A stretch of 22,215 bases of DNA from an uncultured Ruminococcus sp. (GCA_937907215.1 CALESG010000137.1:1-22215); one strand, 5' to 3'; counted from the stretch's first letter, positions 7,423-15,733 are shown. Notes: generated by a model not told the origin, from the letters alone. Program-made: numbers and translations.

Positions 7423-9804
7423 ATGAAATACGGTTACTTTGATCTTGAAAACAAAGAATATGTCATCACAAAACCAGACACTCCAGCACCTTGGTGCAAC
7501 TACCTTGGCTCTCCGGAATATGGTGCTATTATTTCAAATAATGCAGCCGGCTATAGTTTTGTAAAATCCGGTGCAAACGGAAGAATCGCACGCTATCGCT
7601 TTAATTCAGAAATGGCACTTCCCGGAAGATATATCTATATTCGTGATAATGATAACGCTGACTATTGGTCTGCTTCATGGCAGCCGGTAGGCAAACCGCT
7701 TGATTCATACAAAAGCACCTGCCGTCACGGTACTGCATACACCGTTATCAGTGCTGAATATGCAGAAATTTCATCTGATGTCACATATTATGTTCCTACA
7801 GGAAAAACATATGAGGTTTGGCGTGCAATAATAAAAAATAATTCTGATAAGGTGAGAAATCTTTCTCTGTTCGGTTTCGTAGAATTTACAAATGAAGATA
7901 ACTATGAACAGGATCAGGTTAATTTACAGTATTCACTTTTTATTTCCAAAACAAAGCTCTGCGGCAACAAGATAATGCAGACAATAAGCGAAAACAGTGC
8001 TACTGACTGTAGACAAAGATTCCTTGGAATGGCTAAGGCAAATGTTACAGCTGCTTGCGGCAGTCTTTCAAACTTTATAGGATCTTATAGAACATACTCA
8101 AATCCGATTGCTGTTGAAACAGGCAAATGTGACGGCGTTATGAACTATAACTCCAACTCATGCGGCGCTATCCAGACAGAATTAACATTGCAGCCGGGCG
8201 AATCAAGAGAAATAATTTTTGTTATGGGTCAAAAAAACAATGAAGAAGCTGACGCTATATTAAAATCATATGAAGAAGCCGGCAAAGTTGATGCTGAAGT
8301 ATCAGAACTTAAAAACTTCTGGCATGGAAAACTTTCAAGCTTTTCTGTTGAAACACCTTCTGAAGAATTTAACAATATGATGAATGTATGGAATGCTTAC
8401 CAGTGCTTTATTACATTTATTTGGTCAAGAGCAGCTTCACTTATTTACTGCGGTTTGAGAAACGGCTATGGCTATCGTGATACTGTTCAGGATATTCAGG
8501 GAATTATTCATCTTGATCCGGAGATGGCTGCCGAAAAGATTCGCTTTATGCTCTCTGCCCAGGTCGACAATGGCGGCGGATTGCCTTTGGTTAAATTTAA
8601 TCACAATGCAGGTCATGAAAATACTCCTGATGACCCTGAATATGTTAAGGAAACAGGACATCCTTCATATCGTGCAGACGATGCACTTTGGCTTTTCCCT
8701 ACTATTTACAAGTATGTAGGAGAAAGCGGAAATACTGCATTTTATGATGAAGTTATCGTATATGCAAACGGCGGAGAAGATACTGTTTATGACCATTTGA
8801 AAAATGCTATTAGATTCTCTATGGAAAGACTGGGAGATCACAAGATGCCTGCCGGACTTCACGCTGACTGGAACGACTGCCTAAGACTTGGCAAAAAGGG
8901 AGAATCTACATTCGTAGCATTCCAGCTTTACTATGCAATGTCCATGATGCATGAACTTGCAGAAAAGCGTAACGACAGCGAATATGCAGAGTATATCACA
9001 AAGGCACAAAAAGAACTCGGCAATGCACTTGAAGAATGTTGGGATGAAGACAGATTTATCCGTGGTATTCGTGAAGACGGTGTAATCGTAGGTGCTAAAA
9101 AAGATCCGGAAGCTAATATGTGGCTCAACCCACAAAGCTGGAGCGTAATTTCCGGCTTTGCCTCAAAAGAACAAGCTGAAACAGCTATGCAGTCTGTAGC
9201 TGATATTCTCGATACTCCTTATGGTGCAAAGCTGCTTGAACCGCCTTATAAAAATCATTATTTTGACGGTGCACTCATGCATATTTTCAATGCCGACACA
9301 AAGGAAAACGGCGGCATATTCTCTCAGTCACAGGGTTGGCTTATCCTTGCAGAAGCTCTGCTTGGCCATGGTGATGCTGCGTTCCGTTACTTTATGGAAA
9401 GCTCACCTGCTGCAATGAATGAAAAGGCTGAGATTCGTGTTATGGAACCATATGTTCACGGTCAGTTTACAGAGTCAAAGGCATCACCATATGCCGGAAG
9501 AAGTCACGTACACTGGCTTACAGGTACAGCGTCCACAGTAATGGTAGGCTGCACTGAAGGTATCTGCGGTATGCGTCCGGATGCAGAAGGTCTTATAATA
9601 AATCCGTCAATTCCATCTAAGTGGGATGGATTCAAGATGACAAAGAAATTTAGAGGAAAGCTCTTAAATATTGTTGTAAAGAATCCTGACCATGTACAGA
9701 GTGGCGTCAAGAGTATGACAATGAACGGAAAAGCTGTAAGCGGAAATAAAATATTTGCTGCTGATATGGCTGATGTAAATGAGATCGAAGTTGTTCTGGG
9801 CTAA
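7423..9804 (+). CDS. GH94 disaccharide phosphorylase (cellobiose or N,N'-diacetylchitobiose phosphorylase type)
   Basis: This 793-residue cytosolic enzyme is a clear GH94 member: N-terminal KEYVITKPDTPAPWCNYLG, RHG near 101, GYGYRDTVQD at 348-357, and ADWNDCL at 481-487 with the general-acid Asp485. The C-terminal KNPDH...GVKS strand region is also present. GH94 enzymes use phosphate to split beta-linked disaccharides into a sugar 1-phosphate and a free sugar, saving ATP. It has no signal peptide, so it acts on an imported sugar. From memory, DDALWLFPTIYKYVGESGNT and the ADWNDCLRLGKKGES context look closer to diacetylchitobiose phosphorylase than to clostridial cellobiose phosphorylase, so the substrate is open. 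It has AAAGGAG 9 nt before ATG, its own promoter, and a hairpin after the stop. No transporter is adjacent. Confidence 0.88.
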   Translation: MKYGYFDLENKEYVITKPDTPAPWCNYLGSPEYGAIISNNAAGYSFVKSGANGRIARYRFNSEMALPGRYIYIRDNDNADYWSASWQPVGKPLDSYKSTCRHGTAYTVISAEYAEISSDVTYYVPTGKTYEVWRAIIKNNSDKVRNLSLFGFVEFTNEDNYEQDQVNLQYSLFISKTKLCGNKIMQTISENSATDCRQRFLGMAKANVTAACGSLSNFIGSYRTYSNPIAVETGKCDGVMNYNSNSCGAIQTELTLQPGESREIIFVMGQKNNEEADAILKSYEEAGKVDAEVSELKNFWHGKLSSFSVETPSEEFNNMMNVWNAYQCFITFIWSRAASLIYCGLRNGYGYRDTVQDIQGIIHLDPEMAAEKIRFMLSAQVDNGGGLPLVKFNHNAGHENTPDDPEYVKETGHPSYRADDALWLFPTIYKYVGESGNTAFYDEVIVYANGGEDTVYDHLKNAIRFSMERLGDHKMPAGLHADWNDCLRLGKKGESTFVAFQLYYAMSMMHELAEKRNDSEYAEYITKAQKELGNALEECWDEDRFIRGIREDGVIVGAKKDPEANMWLNPQSWSVISGFASKEQAETAMQSVADILDTPYGAKLLEPPYKNHYFDGALMHIFNADTKENGGIFSQSQGWLILAEALLGHGDAAFRYFMESSPAAMNEKAEIRVMEPYVHGQFTESKASPYAGRSHVHWLTGTASTVMVGCTEGICGMRPDAEGLIINPSIPSKWDGFKMTKKFRGKLLNIVVKNPDHVQSGVKSMTMNGKAVSGNKIFAADMADVNEIEVVLG

Positions 9805-9814
9805 ATAAAGACTA

Positions 9815-9851
9815 AGAACCTGTCTGCATAGAAATTATGCATACAGGTTCT
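9815..9851 (+). terminator. Hairpin after the GH94 gene
   Basis: AGAACCTGT (9815-9823) pairs with ACAGGTTCT (9843-9851), and an inner stem GCATA/TATGC lies at 9826-9840. The stem is strong but is followed by AAAGTTTAA rather than a T tract. It may act as a weak terminator, or as an mRNA-stabilising element letting partial read-through into the LRR-dockerin gene 45 bp further on. Confidence 0.5.
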
Positions 9852-9896
9852 AAAGTTTAATGAGATATGAGATAGATGAACAGGGGTATATGAAAA

Positions 9897-11036
9897 ATGA
9901 AATTTTATAAGAAAGTGCTGTCATGTATAATATCTGCCGCCATAGGAATAGGCAATTTATGTTTTCCTGTTTCTGCTGTAGACAGATATGTAAATGATAT
10001 TCCTATTACTACATCGCAAGCATATGGAAATTACACATATCAGCAAAACTCAAATGGTATAATTATTGATTCTTACAAAGGTACTGAAGCCACTGTGGAT
10101 ATTCCGGCTCAGATAAACGGTACTGCGGTATATGGCATTAACACCAATGCTTTTTATAATAACACCTCGGTAAAGATAATAACCATACCGGACAGCGTTC
10201 AGTTTATCGGCTATAACGCTTTCTTTGGTTGTAGAAATCTGAAAATGGTATTGCTGCCGACAAACCTGAAAACATTAAGAGCTGATGCGTTTATAGGAAC
10301 CGCCTGCATCAACAATCAGACAACTCCAATAAAATATGTCGGAACAAGTCCGTTTAAGCCTAACACAAAAACATGGATCGTTGAATGTGAGGAAGATGTA
10401 AGTTCAGTTTCTATTGACCCAGAAGCGAAACATATAGGAGGCAATGCATTTGATACGTCCTATAATCTGAAATCCATAGAGATCCCCGGTAATATTATCA
10501 GCATAGGTGCTTGTGCATTTATGAACTGTACTAAACTTAAAAGTGTTACCCTATCCGAAGGTATCACTACCATTGACACTTGGGCATTTTATCGCTGTCC
10601 GGCACTGAAAAGCATTACTATTCCTGCAAGTGTTACCCGTATTGACGACGAGGCATTTGGATATACTTTCAAAGATGTTGGCGATGATACAGACTATAAT
10701 GCAAAAATTTCAGGATTTACTATTTCAGGATATGCAGGAACTGCTGCGGAAACTTATGCAAAGGAAAACGGATTTAAGTTTATAAATCTTGGTGCTGCAC
10801 CAAATACATATACAAAAGGCGATGTAAATCAAGATGGCAAAATCGATATAAGTGATGCTACAGACGTACTGAATATTTATTCAAGAAATGCTGCCGGACT
10901 CACTATAAGCGGATATAAAGACGTACAGCTAAAAGCTGCTGATGTAAATGAAAACGGAAATATTGATATTCAGGACGCTTCTTCTATTTTAAGCTACTAT
11001 TCACAATATGCCGCCGGACTTAATCCCGTGTTATAA
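9897..11036 (+). CDS. Secreted BspA-like LRR protein with C-terminal type I dockerin
   Basis: This 379-residue protein has a signal peptide (about 1-27, ending PVSA) and BspA-type LRR units (about 50-290, for example IPDSVQFIGYNAFFGC). It ends in a dockerin from 308, with two EF-hand-like calcium loops, DVNQDGKIDISD and DVNENGNIDIQD. Each is followed by a helix ending in AAGL. Dockerins dock a secreted protein onto cohesin-bearing scaffoldins or surface proteins, so this is a non-catalytic, probably adhesive or structural part of a cellulosome- or amylosome-like complex. Unlike the three LRR proteins upstream it has no membrane anchor and lacks their YP island. AGGGG lies 10 nt before the chosen ATG. 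An ATG at 9890 is out of frame and soon stops. No separate promoter is obvious. Confidence 0.9.
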   Translation: MKFYKKVLSCIISAAIGIGNLCFPVSAVDRYVNDIPITTSQAYGNYTYQQNSNGIIIDSYKGTEATVDIPAQINGTAVYGINTNAFYNNTSVKIITIPDSVQFIGYNAFFGCRNLKMVLLPTNLKTLRADAFIGTACINNQTTPIKYVGTSPFKPNTKTWIVECEEDVSSVSIDPEAKHIGGNAFDTSYNLKSIEIPGNIISIGACAFMNCTKLKSVTLSEGITTIDTWAFYRCPALKSITIPASVTRIDDEAFGYTFKDVGDDTDYNAKISGFTISGYAGTAAETYAKENGFKFINLGAAPNTYTKGDVNQDGKIDISDATDVLNIYSRNAAGLTISGYKDVQLKAADVNENGNIDIQDASSILSYYSQYAAGLNPVL

Positions 11037-11078
11037 GAAATACCAAAAATATGCTTGTAAAATCATACAAATAAACTA

Positions 11079-11107
11079 TTGACAAAGCAAAATGCATATG
11101 CTATAAT
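11079..11107 (+). promoter_or_regulatory. Promoter of the thrS T-box transcript
   Basis: A perfect TTGACA (11079-11084), a 17-bp spacer and a perfect TATAAT (11102-11107). Transcription would begin near 11114, giving a leader of about 380 nt before thrS. Confidence 0.9.
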
Positions 11108-11113
11108 GTATGA

Positions 11114-11434
11114 AAGATATGTCAGACGTACAGTTCGACAGTCTTTATAGAAACCCGATTTTGTTTACGGATAAAGTTAATATCATAATGCGTTGAAGAG
11201 AACGCCTTATTCCAATAGTGTTCATAAAAGAGAGTCTTTGCCACAGGCTGAAAGCAGAGAGTTCACGGGAATCAAAGGATACCATTCTCAGAGTCTGCCC
11301 AATCAGCAGCGGGTTCTCCCGTTACAGAGTTTAATGAGGTCTGTTGTACTTACAGACAAATCTAGGGTGGAACCGTGGTTTTCTATGTAAAATTGCCCCT
11401 TGTACATTTTCACAATGTACAAGGGGCTTTTTTT
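11114..11434 (+). promoter_or_regulatory. T-box riboswitch (tRNA-Thr sensing) controlling thrS
   Basis: The leader has the ordered parts of a T-box. Stem I covers about 11185-11300 with a CTGAAAGCAGAG distal motif. The specifier is ACC (Thr) at 11281-11283, followed by the usual purine and an ATTCTCAGAG return strand. The T-box AGGGTGGAACCGTGG is at 11364-11378, and the terminator at 11395-11434. AGGG of the T-box can pair with CCCT at 11397-11400 and the ACC/GGT inner stem can form, giving the antiterminator. Uncharged tRNA-Thr would bind codon and UGGA bulge and allow read-through. UGGA fits a tRNA with discriminator U. About 70 nt before Stem I are unassigned. Confidence 0.93.
11395..11434 (+). 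terminator. T-box attenuator terminator
   Basis: GCCCCTTGTACATT (11395-11408) pairs perfectly with AATGTACAAGGGGC (11414-11427) across a 5-nt loop, followed by T7 (11428-11434). It is the OFF state of the thrS T-box and is mutually exclusive with the antiterminator that uses CCCT at its 5' edge. Confidence 0.92.
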
Positions 11435-11494
11435 GATATAAAAATATTTCACAACAATTTATTTTAAAAATTAAAAATAAAGGGAGAGATAATA

Positions 11495-13441
11495 ATGATT
11501 AGTTTAAAACTAAAAGACGGCAGTATCCGTGAAATTGAAGCAGCCTCTTCAGCTGCTGAAATAATTAAGGGTATTGGTATGGGTCTTTACAAAGCTGCTT
11601 GCTGCGTAAAGATAAACGGTGAAGTAAAGGACATTAGAACTGTTATTGATTCAGACTGTGAATTTGAAGTAATGACATTTGATTCCGAAGAAGGTAAAAA
11701 GACTTTTTGGCATACAGCATCTCATATTCTTGCACAAGCTGTAAAAAGACTTTATCCAAATGCAAAGCTTGCTATCGGTCCTGCGATTGACGGCGGTTTT
11801 TATTATGATTTTGATTTAGAAAAACCTTTTACAACAGAAGATCTAAACAAAATCGAAGCTGAGATGAAAAAAATAGTCAAGGCTAATATCCCGCTTAATG
11901 CATTTACAATTTCACCGGAAGAAGCTGTTGCAAAGCTAAAAGAAATGGAGGAGCCTTATAAGGTAGAACTTTGCGAAGAACACGTATCAAAGGGAGAACC
12001 TATTTCATTCTATCAGCAGGAAGAATTTATCGACCTTTGTGCAGGTCCTCACCTTATGAGTACAGGCACAGTAAAAGCATTCAAACTTCTGTCATGTACA
12101 GGTGCATATTGGAGAGGTTCTGAAAAAAATAAAATGCTCTCCCGTGTTTATGCAACAGCATTTCCAAAAGCTGCACAGCTTGAAGAAGAATTAAAACGCC
12201 GTGAAGAAGCTAAAATGCGTGATCACAATAAGCTTGGACGTGAACTTGAATATTTCACAACTGTTGACTGCATAGGTCAGGGACTGCCTATTCTTCTGCC
12301 AAAGGGTGCTAGAGTTGTTCAGCTGCTCCAGAGATGGATCGAAGACGAAGAGCAAAAGAGAGGATATCTCCTTACAAAAACTCCGCTTATGGCAAAGTCA
12401 GACCTTTATAAAATATCAGGTCACTGGGATCATTATCTTGATGGTATGTTTGTACTCGGCGATCCTAATGATGAAACAAAAGAATGCTTTGCACTGCGTC
12501 CTATGACCTGTCCGTTCCAATATCAAGTATTCCTTAACCGTCAGCGTTCTTATCGTGATCTTCCTATGCGTCTGGGCGAAACATCTACACTTTTCAGAAA
12601 CGAAGACAGCGGTGAAATGCACGGTCTTATTCGTGTAAGACAGTTTACTATTTCCGAAGGACATTTGATTTTACGTCCCGAACAGCTGGAAGAAGAATTC
12701 AAAGGCTGTCTGGAACTTGCTAAATACTGTCTTGACACACTCGGTATGCTTGAGGACTGCACATTCCGTTTCTCACAGTGGGATCCTGCAAATCCTAAGA
12801 ATAAGTATGAAGGCACAGCCGAGCAGTGGGAAGAAGCACAAAGTATCATGGGCAAGATTCTTGACCACTTGAATGTTGACTATACTATCGGCATTGATGA
12901 AGCTGCATTCTATGGACCGAAACTTGATATTCAGTATAAGAATGTATTCGGCAAGGAAGATACTATTGTTACAATACAGATCGATATGCTGCTGGCTGAA
13001 AAATTTGGTATGGAATATGTAGATGTAGACGGTTCAAAACGCAGACCTTATATCATTCACAGAACATCTATGGGATGTTATGAAAGAACACTTGCATATC
13101 TCATTGAAAGATATGCCGGTGCATTGCCGCTCTGGCTTGCTCCTGAACAGGTAAGACTTATCCCGATTGCAGACCGTCACCTTGATTATACTTATGAACT
13201 TCTCCATAAACTTGAGGCTGCCGGAATCCGCTGCGAAGTTGATAACCGTGCTGAAAAGGTTGGTTATAAGATTCGTCAGGCTGTTATGGAAAAGGTTCCT
13301 TATATGATCACTCTGGGCGACAATGAAGTATCTGAAAATACAGTGGCAGTAAGAAGCCGTAAAGACGGCGACCTTGGCAGCATGACTCAAGAAGAGCTTG
13401 TAGAAAAGCTTATCGAAGAAATTAAAACTAAGAAAAGATAA
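11495..13441 (+). CDS. thrS: Threonyl-tRNA synthetase
   Basis: This 648-residue class II enzyme charges tRNA-Thr. A TGS domain (about 1-62) comes first. The editing domain has HTASH (His73, His77) and CAGPH (Cys182, His186), so serine-mischarged tRNA can be cleared. The catalytic core has zinc ligands Cys339 (RPMTCPF), His390 (EGHL) and His522 (IIHRT). The anticodon-binding domain lies after about 540. Length matches the family. Motif 2 reads RVRQFTISEGH and motif 3 HRTSMGCYERT, unlike the common RVRGFTQDDAH and HRAILGS forms, so it belongs to a distinct ThrRS branch. All catalytic and editing ligands are kept. AGGGAG lies 8 nt before ATG. Expression is controlled by the upstream T-box. Confidence 0.97.
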   Translation: MISLKLKDGSIREIEAASSAAEIIKGIGMGLYKAACCVKINGEVKDIRTVIDSDCEFEVMTFDSEEGKKTFWHTASHILAQAVKRLYPNAKLAIGPAIDGGFYYDFDLEKPFTTEDLNKIEAEMKKIVKANIPLNAFTISPEEAVAKLKEMEEPYKVELCEEHVSKGEPISFYQQEEFIDLCAGPHLMSTGTVKAFKLLSCTGAYWRGSEKNKMLSRVYATAFPKAAQLEEELKRREEAKMRDHNKLGRELEYFTTVDCIGQGLPILLPKGARVVQLLQRWIEDEEQKRGYLLTKTPLMAKSDLYKISGHWDHYLDGMFVLGDPNDETKECFALRPMTCPFQYQVFLNRQRSYRDLPMRLGETSTLFRNEDSGEMHGLIRVRQFTISEGHLILRPEQLEEEFKGCLELAKYCLDTLGMLEDCTFRFSQWDPANPKNKYEGTAEQWEEAQSIMGKILDHLNVDYTIGIDEAAFYGPKLDIQYKNVFGKEDTIVTIQIDMLLAEKFGMEYVDVDGSKRRPYIIHRTSMGCYERTLAYLIERYAGALPLWLAPEQVRLIPIADRHLDYTYELLHKLEAAGIRCEVDNRAEKVGYKIRQAVMEKVPYMITLGDNEVSENTVAVRSRKDGDLGSMTQEELVEKLIEEIKTKKR

Positions 13442-13442
13442 C

Positions 13443-13476
13443 GAGCTGGCGCTAGCCGGGTCGCCCTACGACCTCT
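13443..13476. other. GC-rich hairpin patch after thrS
   Basis: This short GC-rich block stands out from its AT-rich surroundings. It contains near-palindromic GCTGGCGCTAGC (13445-13456) and the hairpin GGTCG (13459-13463), CCCTA, CGACC (13469-13473). A T7 tract lies about 12 nt downstream (13486-13492), too far for a standard terminator. It may be a dispersed repeat or a poor thrS terminator. The rest of 13477-13560 holds nothing recognised. Confidence 0.35.
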
Positions 13477-13560
13477 AACTTTCACTTTTTTTACCATTTA
13501 AATTGTACAACGTCCCCTGCAAGAGAACAATATGCTTGTCTTGTAAATGAAAACAACAAC

Positions 13561-13596
13561 AAAAAGGCTGTTGCAACTCAAATTTCTGCAACAGCC
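13561..13596 (-). terminator. Terminator of the small membrane protein gene
   Basis: GGCTGTTGCA (13566-13575) and TGCAACAGCC (13587-13596) form a 10-bp stem. Read on the minus strand it is followed by TTTTT (13565-13561). This is the correct direction to end the gene finishing at 13621. On the plus strand the following sequence AATTTCTT is a weak tract that might also stop thrS. Confidence 0.8.
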
Positions 13597-13620
13597 AATT
13601 TCTTAAAAATATAGATCATC

Positions 13621-14013
13621 CTAAAAAAGTGCAAATCTTTTTCTCACTGCACGGCAGATAAAAATTGCGGGAAAAGAAATCAAAAACCACATAATAGAAA
13701 ACGGAAGACAAATTTGACCAAAAAGATTAAGCGGTATATTGGAATAATCCCACACCGACCATCCTAAAATAATATTATCCATTACTCCTGTAACCATTTC
13801 GAAAGCGGTTATCATAAAAGCTCCAGAAATTGCTTTGAAAATAAGCGGTTCACTATCAGTAGATATGCAGTACAGTACTGAACCAGACACTCCGCCTAAA
13901 ATGGTCATCGTCCAATGAGTATAACCACGATATATAATTTCAATAAGACTATATATAAGTGAGCCAAGCAAAAATATAAATATAAGTTCATATATATGAA
14001 TACGTTTCTTCAT
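13621..14013 (-). CDS. Small membrane protein of the PF06541 (putative ABC-transporter type IV, CmpB-like) family
   Basis: This protein of about 130 residues has four predicted transmembrane helices and no signal peptide. The motifs YRGYTHWTM in the first third and WDYSNIPLNLFGQICLPFS near the C-terminus are characteristic of PF06541, a family of small integral membrane proteins of unknown function despite the transporter name. I chose the ATG ending at 14013. A GTG two codons upstream would overlap the AGAGGTG ribosome site, which sits 5 nt before the ATG. It is divergent from malQ and convergent with thrS, and ends in a clear terminator. No ABC ATPase is nearby, so a transport role is not supported by context. 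Confidence 0.8.
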   Translation of the reverse strand: MKKRIHIYELIFIFLLGSLIYSLIEIIYRGYTHWTMTILGGVSGSVLYCISTDSEPLIFKAISGAFMITAFEMVTGVMDNIILGWSVWDYSNIPLNLFGQICLPFSIMWFLISFPAIFICRAVRKRFALF

Positions 14014-14045
14014 AAGCACCTCTGGAATCTTTTTAAAGCCCGTCC

Positions 14046-14063
14046 TTTGAACGAGTTTTCAAA
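14046..14063. promoter_or_regulatory. Palindromic candidate operator between the membrane protein gene and malQ
   Basis: TTTGAA (14046-14051), a 6-bp spacer CGAGTT and TTCAAA (14058-14063) form an exact inverted repeat 75-92 bp before the malQ start. It lies in the divergent interval, where a sugar-responsive regulator could act. It is not a good cre match. A small GCTGC/GCAGC hairpin (14100-14116) lies nearer the start. Confidence 0.3.
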
Positions 14064-14137
14064 CGGCTTCTATTTTATTACTACTATTATTATAAATAAG
14101 CTGCTTTTTATGCAGCATAATGAAAGGAATATAATTT

Positions 14138-15640
14138 ATGCGAAAAAGCGGAATTTTAATGCATATCTCAAGTCTGCCTTCTGATTACGGCATTGGAAAA
14201 CTTGGAAAAGAAGCATACGACTTTGCAGACTTTCTGGAAAAAAGCGGTGTTTCCGTATGGCAGATACTTCCAATATCTCCCACAAGCTACGGTGATTCTC
14301 CTTATCAGTCATTTTCAGTTCATGCAGGCAATCCATATTTTATAGACTTTGAAACGCTTGAAAAAGATGGCTTGCTTGAAAAATCTGAATATTCAAATGT
14401 AAATTGGGGCTGCGATCCATTGCGTGTTGATTACGAAAAGATTTATTATAATGTTTTTCCGGTACTACGTAAGGCATATGAACGCTTTGATAAGAAAAAT
14501 TCAAACTATAAAAAGTTTTTGAAAGAAAAATCAGACTGGATATATGACTATGCACTGTTTATGGCACTTAAAGACGCTCACGGCGGAAAACCTTGGCAGG
14601 AATGGGAAAAGCCTATTTCAATGTTTGAAGAAAAGGCTGTAGCAGACGCAAGAGAAGAATATGCAGATGATATAGGCTTTTATTGTGTAATACAATATTG
14701 GTTCTATTCACAATGGGCAAAGCTTAAATCATACTGCAATGAAAAGGGAATATCTATTGTAGGCGATATTCCGATATATGTTGCATATGACAGTGTAGAC
14801 GTTTGGACAAGCCCGGAACTTTTCTGCCTTGATGAAGAACGTATTCCTACAGATGTCGCAGGCTGTCCGCCGGATTTCTTTTCTGCAACAGGTCAGCTCT
14901 GGGGCAATCCTCTTTACGATTGGGAATATCATAAAAAGACCGGATTCAAGTGGTGGATAAAACGTCTTGGAAGTGCTATAGAACTTTATGATACTGTAAG
15001 AATCGACCACTTCAGAGGATTTGAAAGTTACTATGCAATACCATACGGAAATCCGACCGCAGAAATAGGCGAATGGCGTAAAGGTCCAAATACTGCACTT
15101 TTTGAGGCTGCTAAAAAATCTCTTGGCGAAATGTCAATTATAGCAGAAGATCTGGGCTTTATTACTCCGGAAGTAAGAGAAATGCTCGATGCCTGCGGTT
15201 ATCCGGGAATGAAAATATTGCAGTTTGCATTTGACGGTGATTCAAGCTGCGGTGATCTTCCGCACAATTACAAATCAAGCAATTGCATTGTATATACCGG
15301 AACTCATGACAATGCAACGCTAAACGGCTGGGCAAATTCTCTTGGCTCTAAGTCTGTATCATTTGCTAAAAGATACCTAAGGGTAAAGGATAGAAAAGAT
15401 CTGCCGGAAGCAATGATAAGAGCTGTATGGAGCAGTACCGGTGAACTTGCCGTTGCACAAATTCAGGACTTTTTGAACGAAGGTGCTGATGCCAGAATGA
15501 ACATACCGGCTACAGCTTCTGGCAACTGGCAATACAGAGTTAAAAAAGGCTCATTCACACAAAAACTTGCAAAGAAAATATATGCACTTAACAAGTTATT
15601 CTACAGACTGCCGATAAAAGAAAACGATAATGAAAATTAA
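14138..15640 (+). CDS. malQ: 4-alpha-glucanotransferase (amylomaltase, GH77)
   Basis: This 500-residue cytosolic enzyme transfers segments of alpha-1,4-glucan between chains, releasing glucose and making longer maltodextrins for phosphorylase. Its length is that of classic bacterial amylomaltases. It starts with the GH77 pattern SGILMHISSLPSDYGIG and has SYGDSPYQS near 50-58. It keeps the catalytic trio: Asp290 (RIDHFRGF, nucleophile), Glu337 (IAEDLG, acid/base) and Asp391 (GTHDNATLNGW). AAAGGA lies about 9 nt before the ATG. It is a single gene with its own terminator, divergent from a small membrane protein gene. It fits a starch or maltodextrin user, though no other glycogen or starch gene is in the window. 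Confidence 0.96.
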   Translation: MRKSGILMHISSLPSDYGIGKLGKEAYDFADFLEKSGVSVWQILPISPTSYGDSPYQSFSVHAGNPYFIDFETLEKDGLLEKSEYSNVNWGCDPLRVDYEKIYYNVFPVLRKAYERFDKKNSNYKKFLKEKSDWIYDYALFMALKDAHGGKPWQEWEKPISMFEEKAVADAREEYADDIGFYCVIQYWFYSQWAKLKSYCNEKGISIVGDIPIYVAYDSVDVWTSPELFCLDEERIPTDVAGCPPDFFSATGQLWGNPLYDWEYHKKTGFKWWIKRLGSAIELYDTVRIDHFRGFESYYAIPYGNPTAEIGEWRKGPNTALFEAAKKSLGEMSIIAEDLGFITPEVREMLDACGYPGMKILQFAFDGDSSCGDLPHNYKSSNCIVYTGTHDNATLNGWANSLGSKSVSFAKRYLRVKDRKDLPEAMIRAVWSSTGELAVAQIQDFLNEGADARMNIPATASGNWQYRVKKGSFTQKLAKKIYALNKLFYRLPIKENDNEN

Positions 15641-15648
15641 AATTAAAA

Positions 15649-15694
15649 AAGCATCTGCTTTAAGGTTTGTATTTTCACCTTAAAGCAGATGCTT
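15649..15694. terminator. Bidirectional terminator between malQ and htpG
   Basis: AAGCATCTGCTTTAAGG (15649-15665) pairs exactly with CCTTAAAGCAGATGCTT (15678-15694), a 17-bp stem with a 12-nt loop. On the plus strand it is followed by TATTTA and on the minus strand by a T run (complement of 15645-15650). It ends malQ and backs up htpG termination. Confidence 0.88.
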
Positions 15695-15698
15695 TATT

Positions 15699-15733
15699 TA
15701 TGGTGTGTTGACACTACCGCTCAACACACCATA
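15699..15733 (-). terminator. Second perfect hairpin downstream of htpG
   Basis: TATGGTGTGTTGA (15699-15711) and TCAACACACCATA (15721-15733) are exact inverted repeats with a 9-nt loop. It lies 25 bp past the htpG stop. On the minus strand the stem is followed by AATAAAGC, so it lacks a clear U tract. The pair of hairpins forms a tandem barrier. Confidence 0.55.

Noticed and set aside
11193..11390. A 65-codon plus-strand reading frame in the thrS leader
   Set aside because: It lies wholly inside the T-box structure, has no ribosome site, and its composition is explained by the RNA motifs.
14049..14062. Possible cre (CcpA) site upstream of malQ
   Set aside because: Two mismatches fall in the conserved part, including the central CG. 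The palindrome is better described without naming a regulator.
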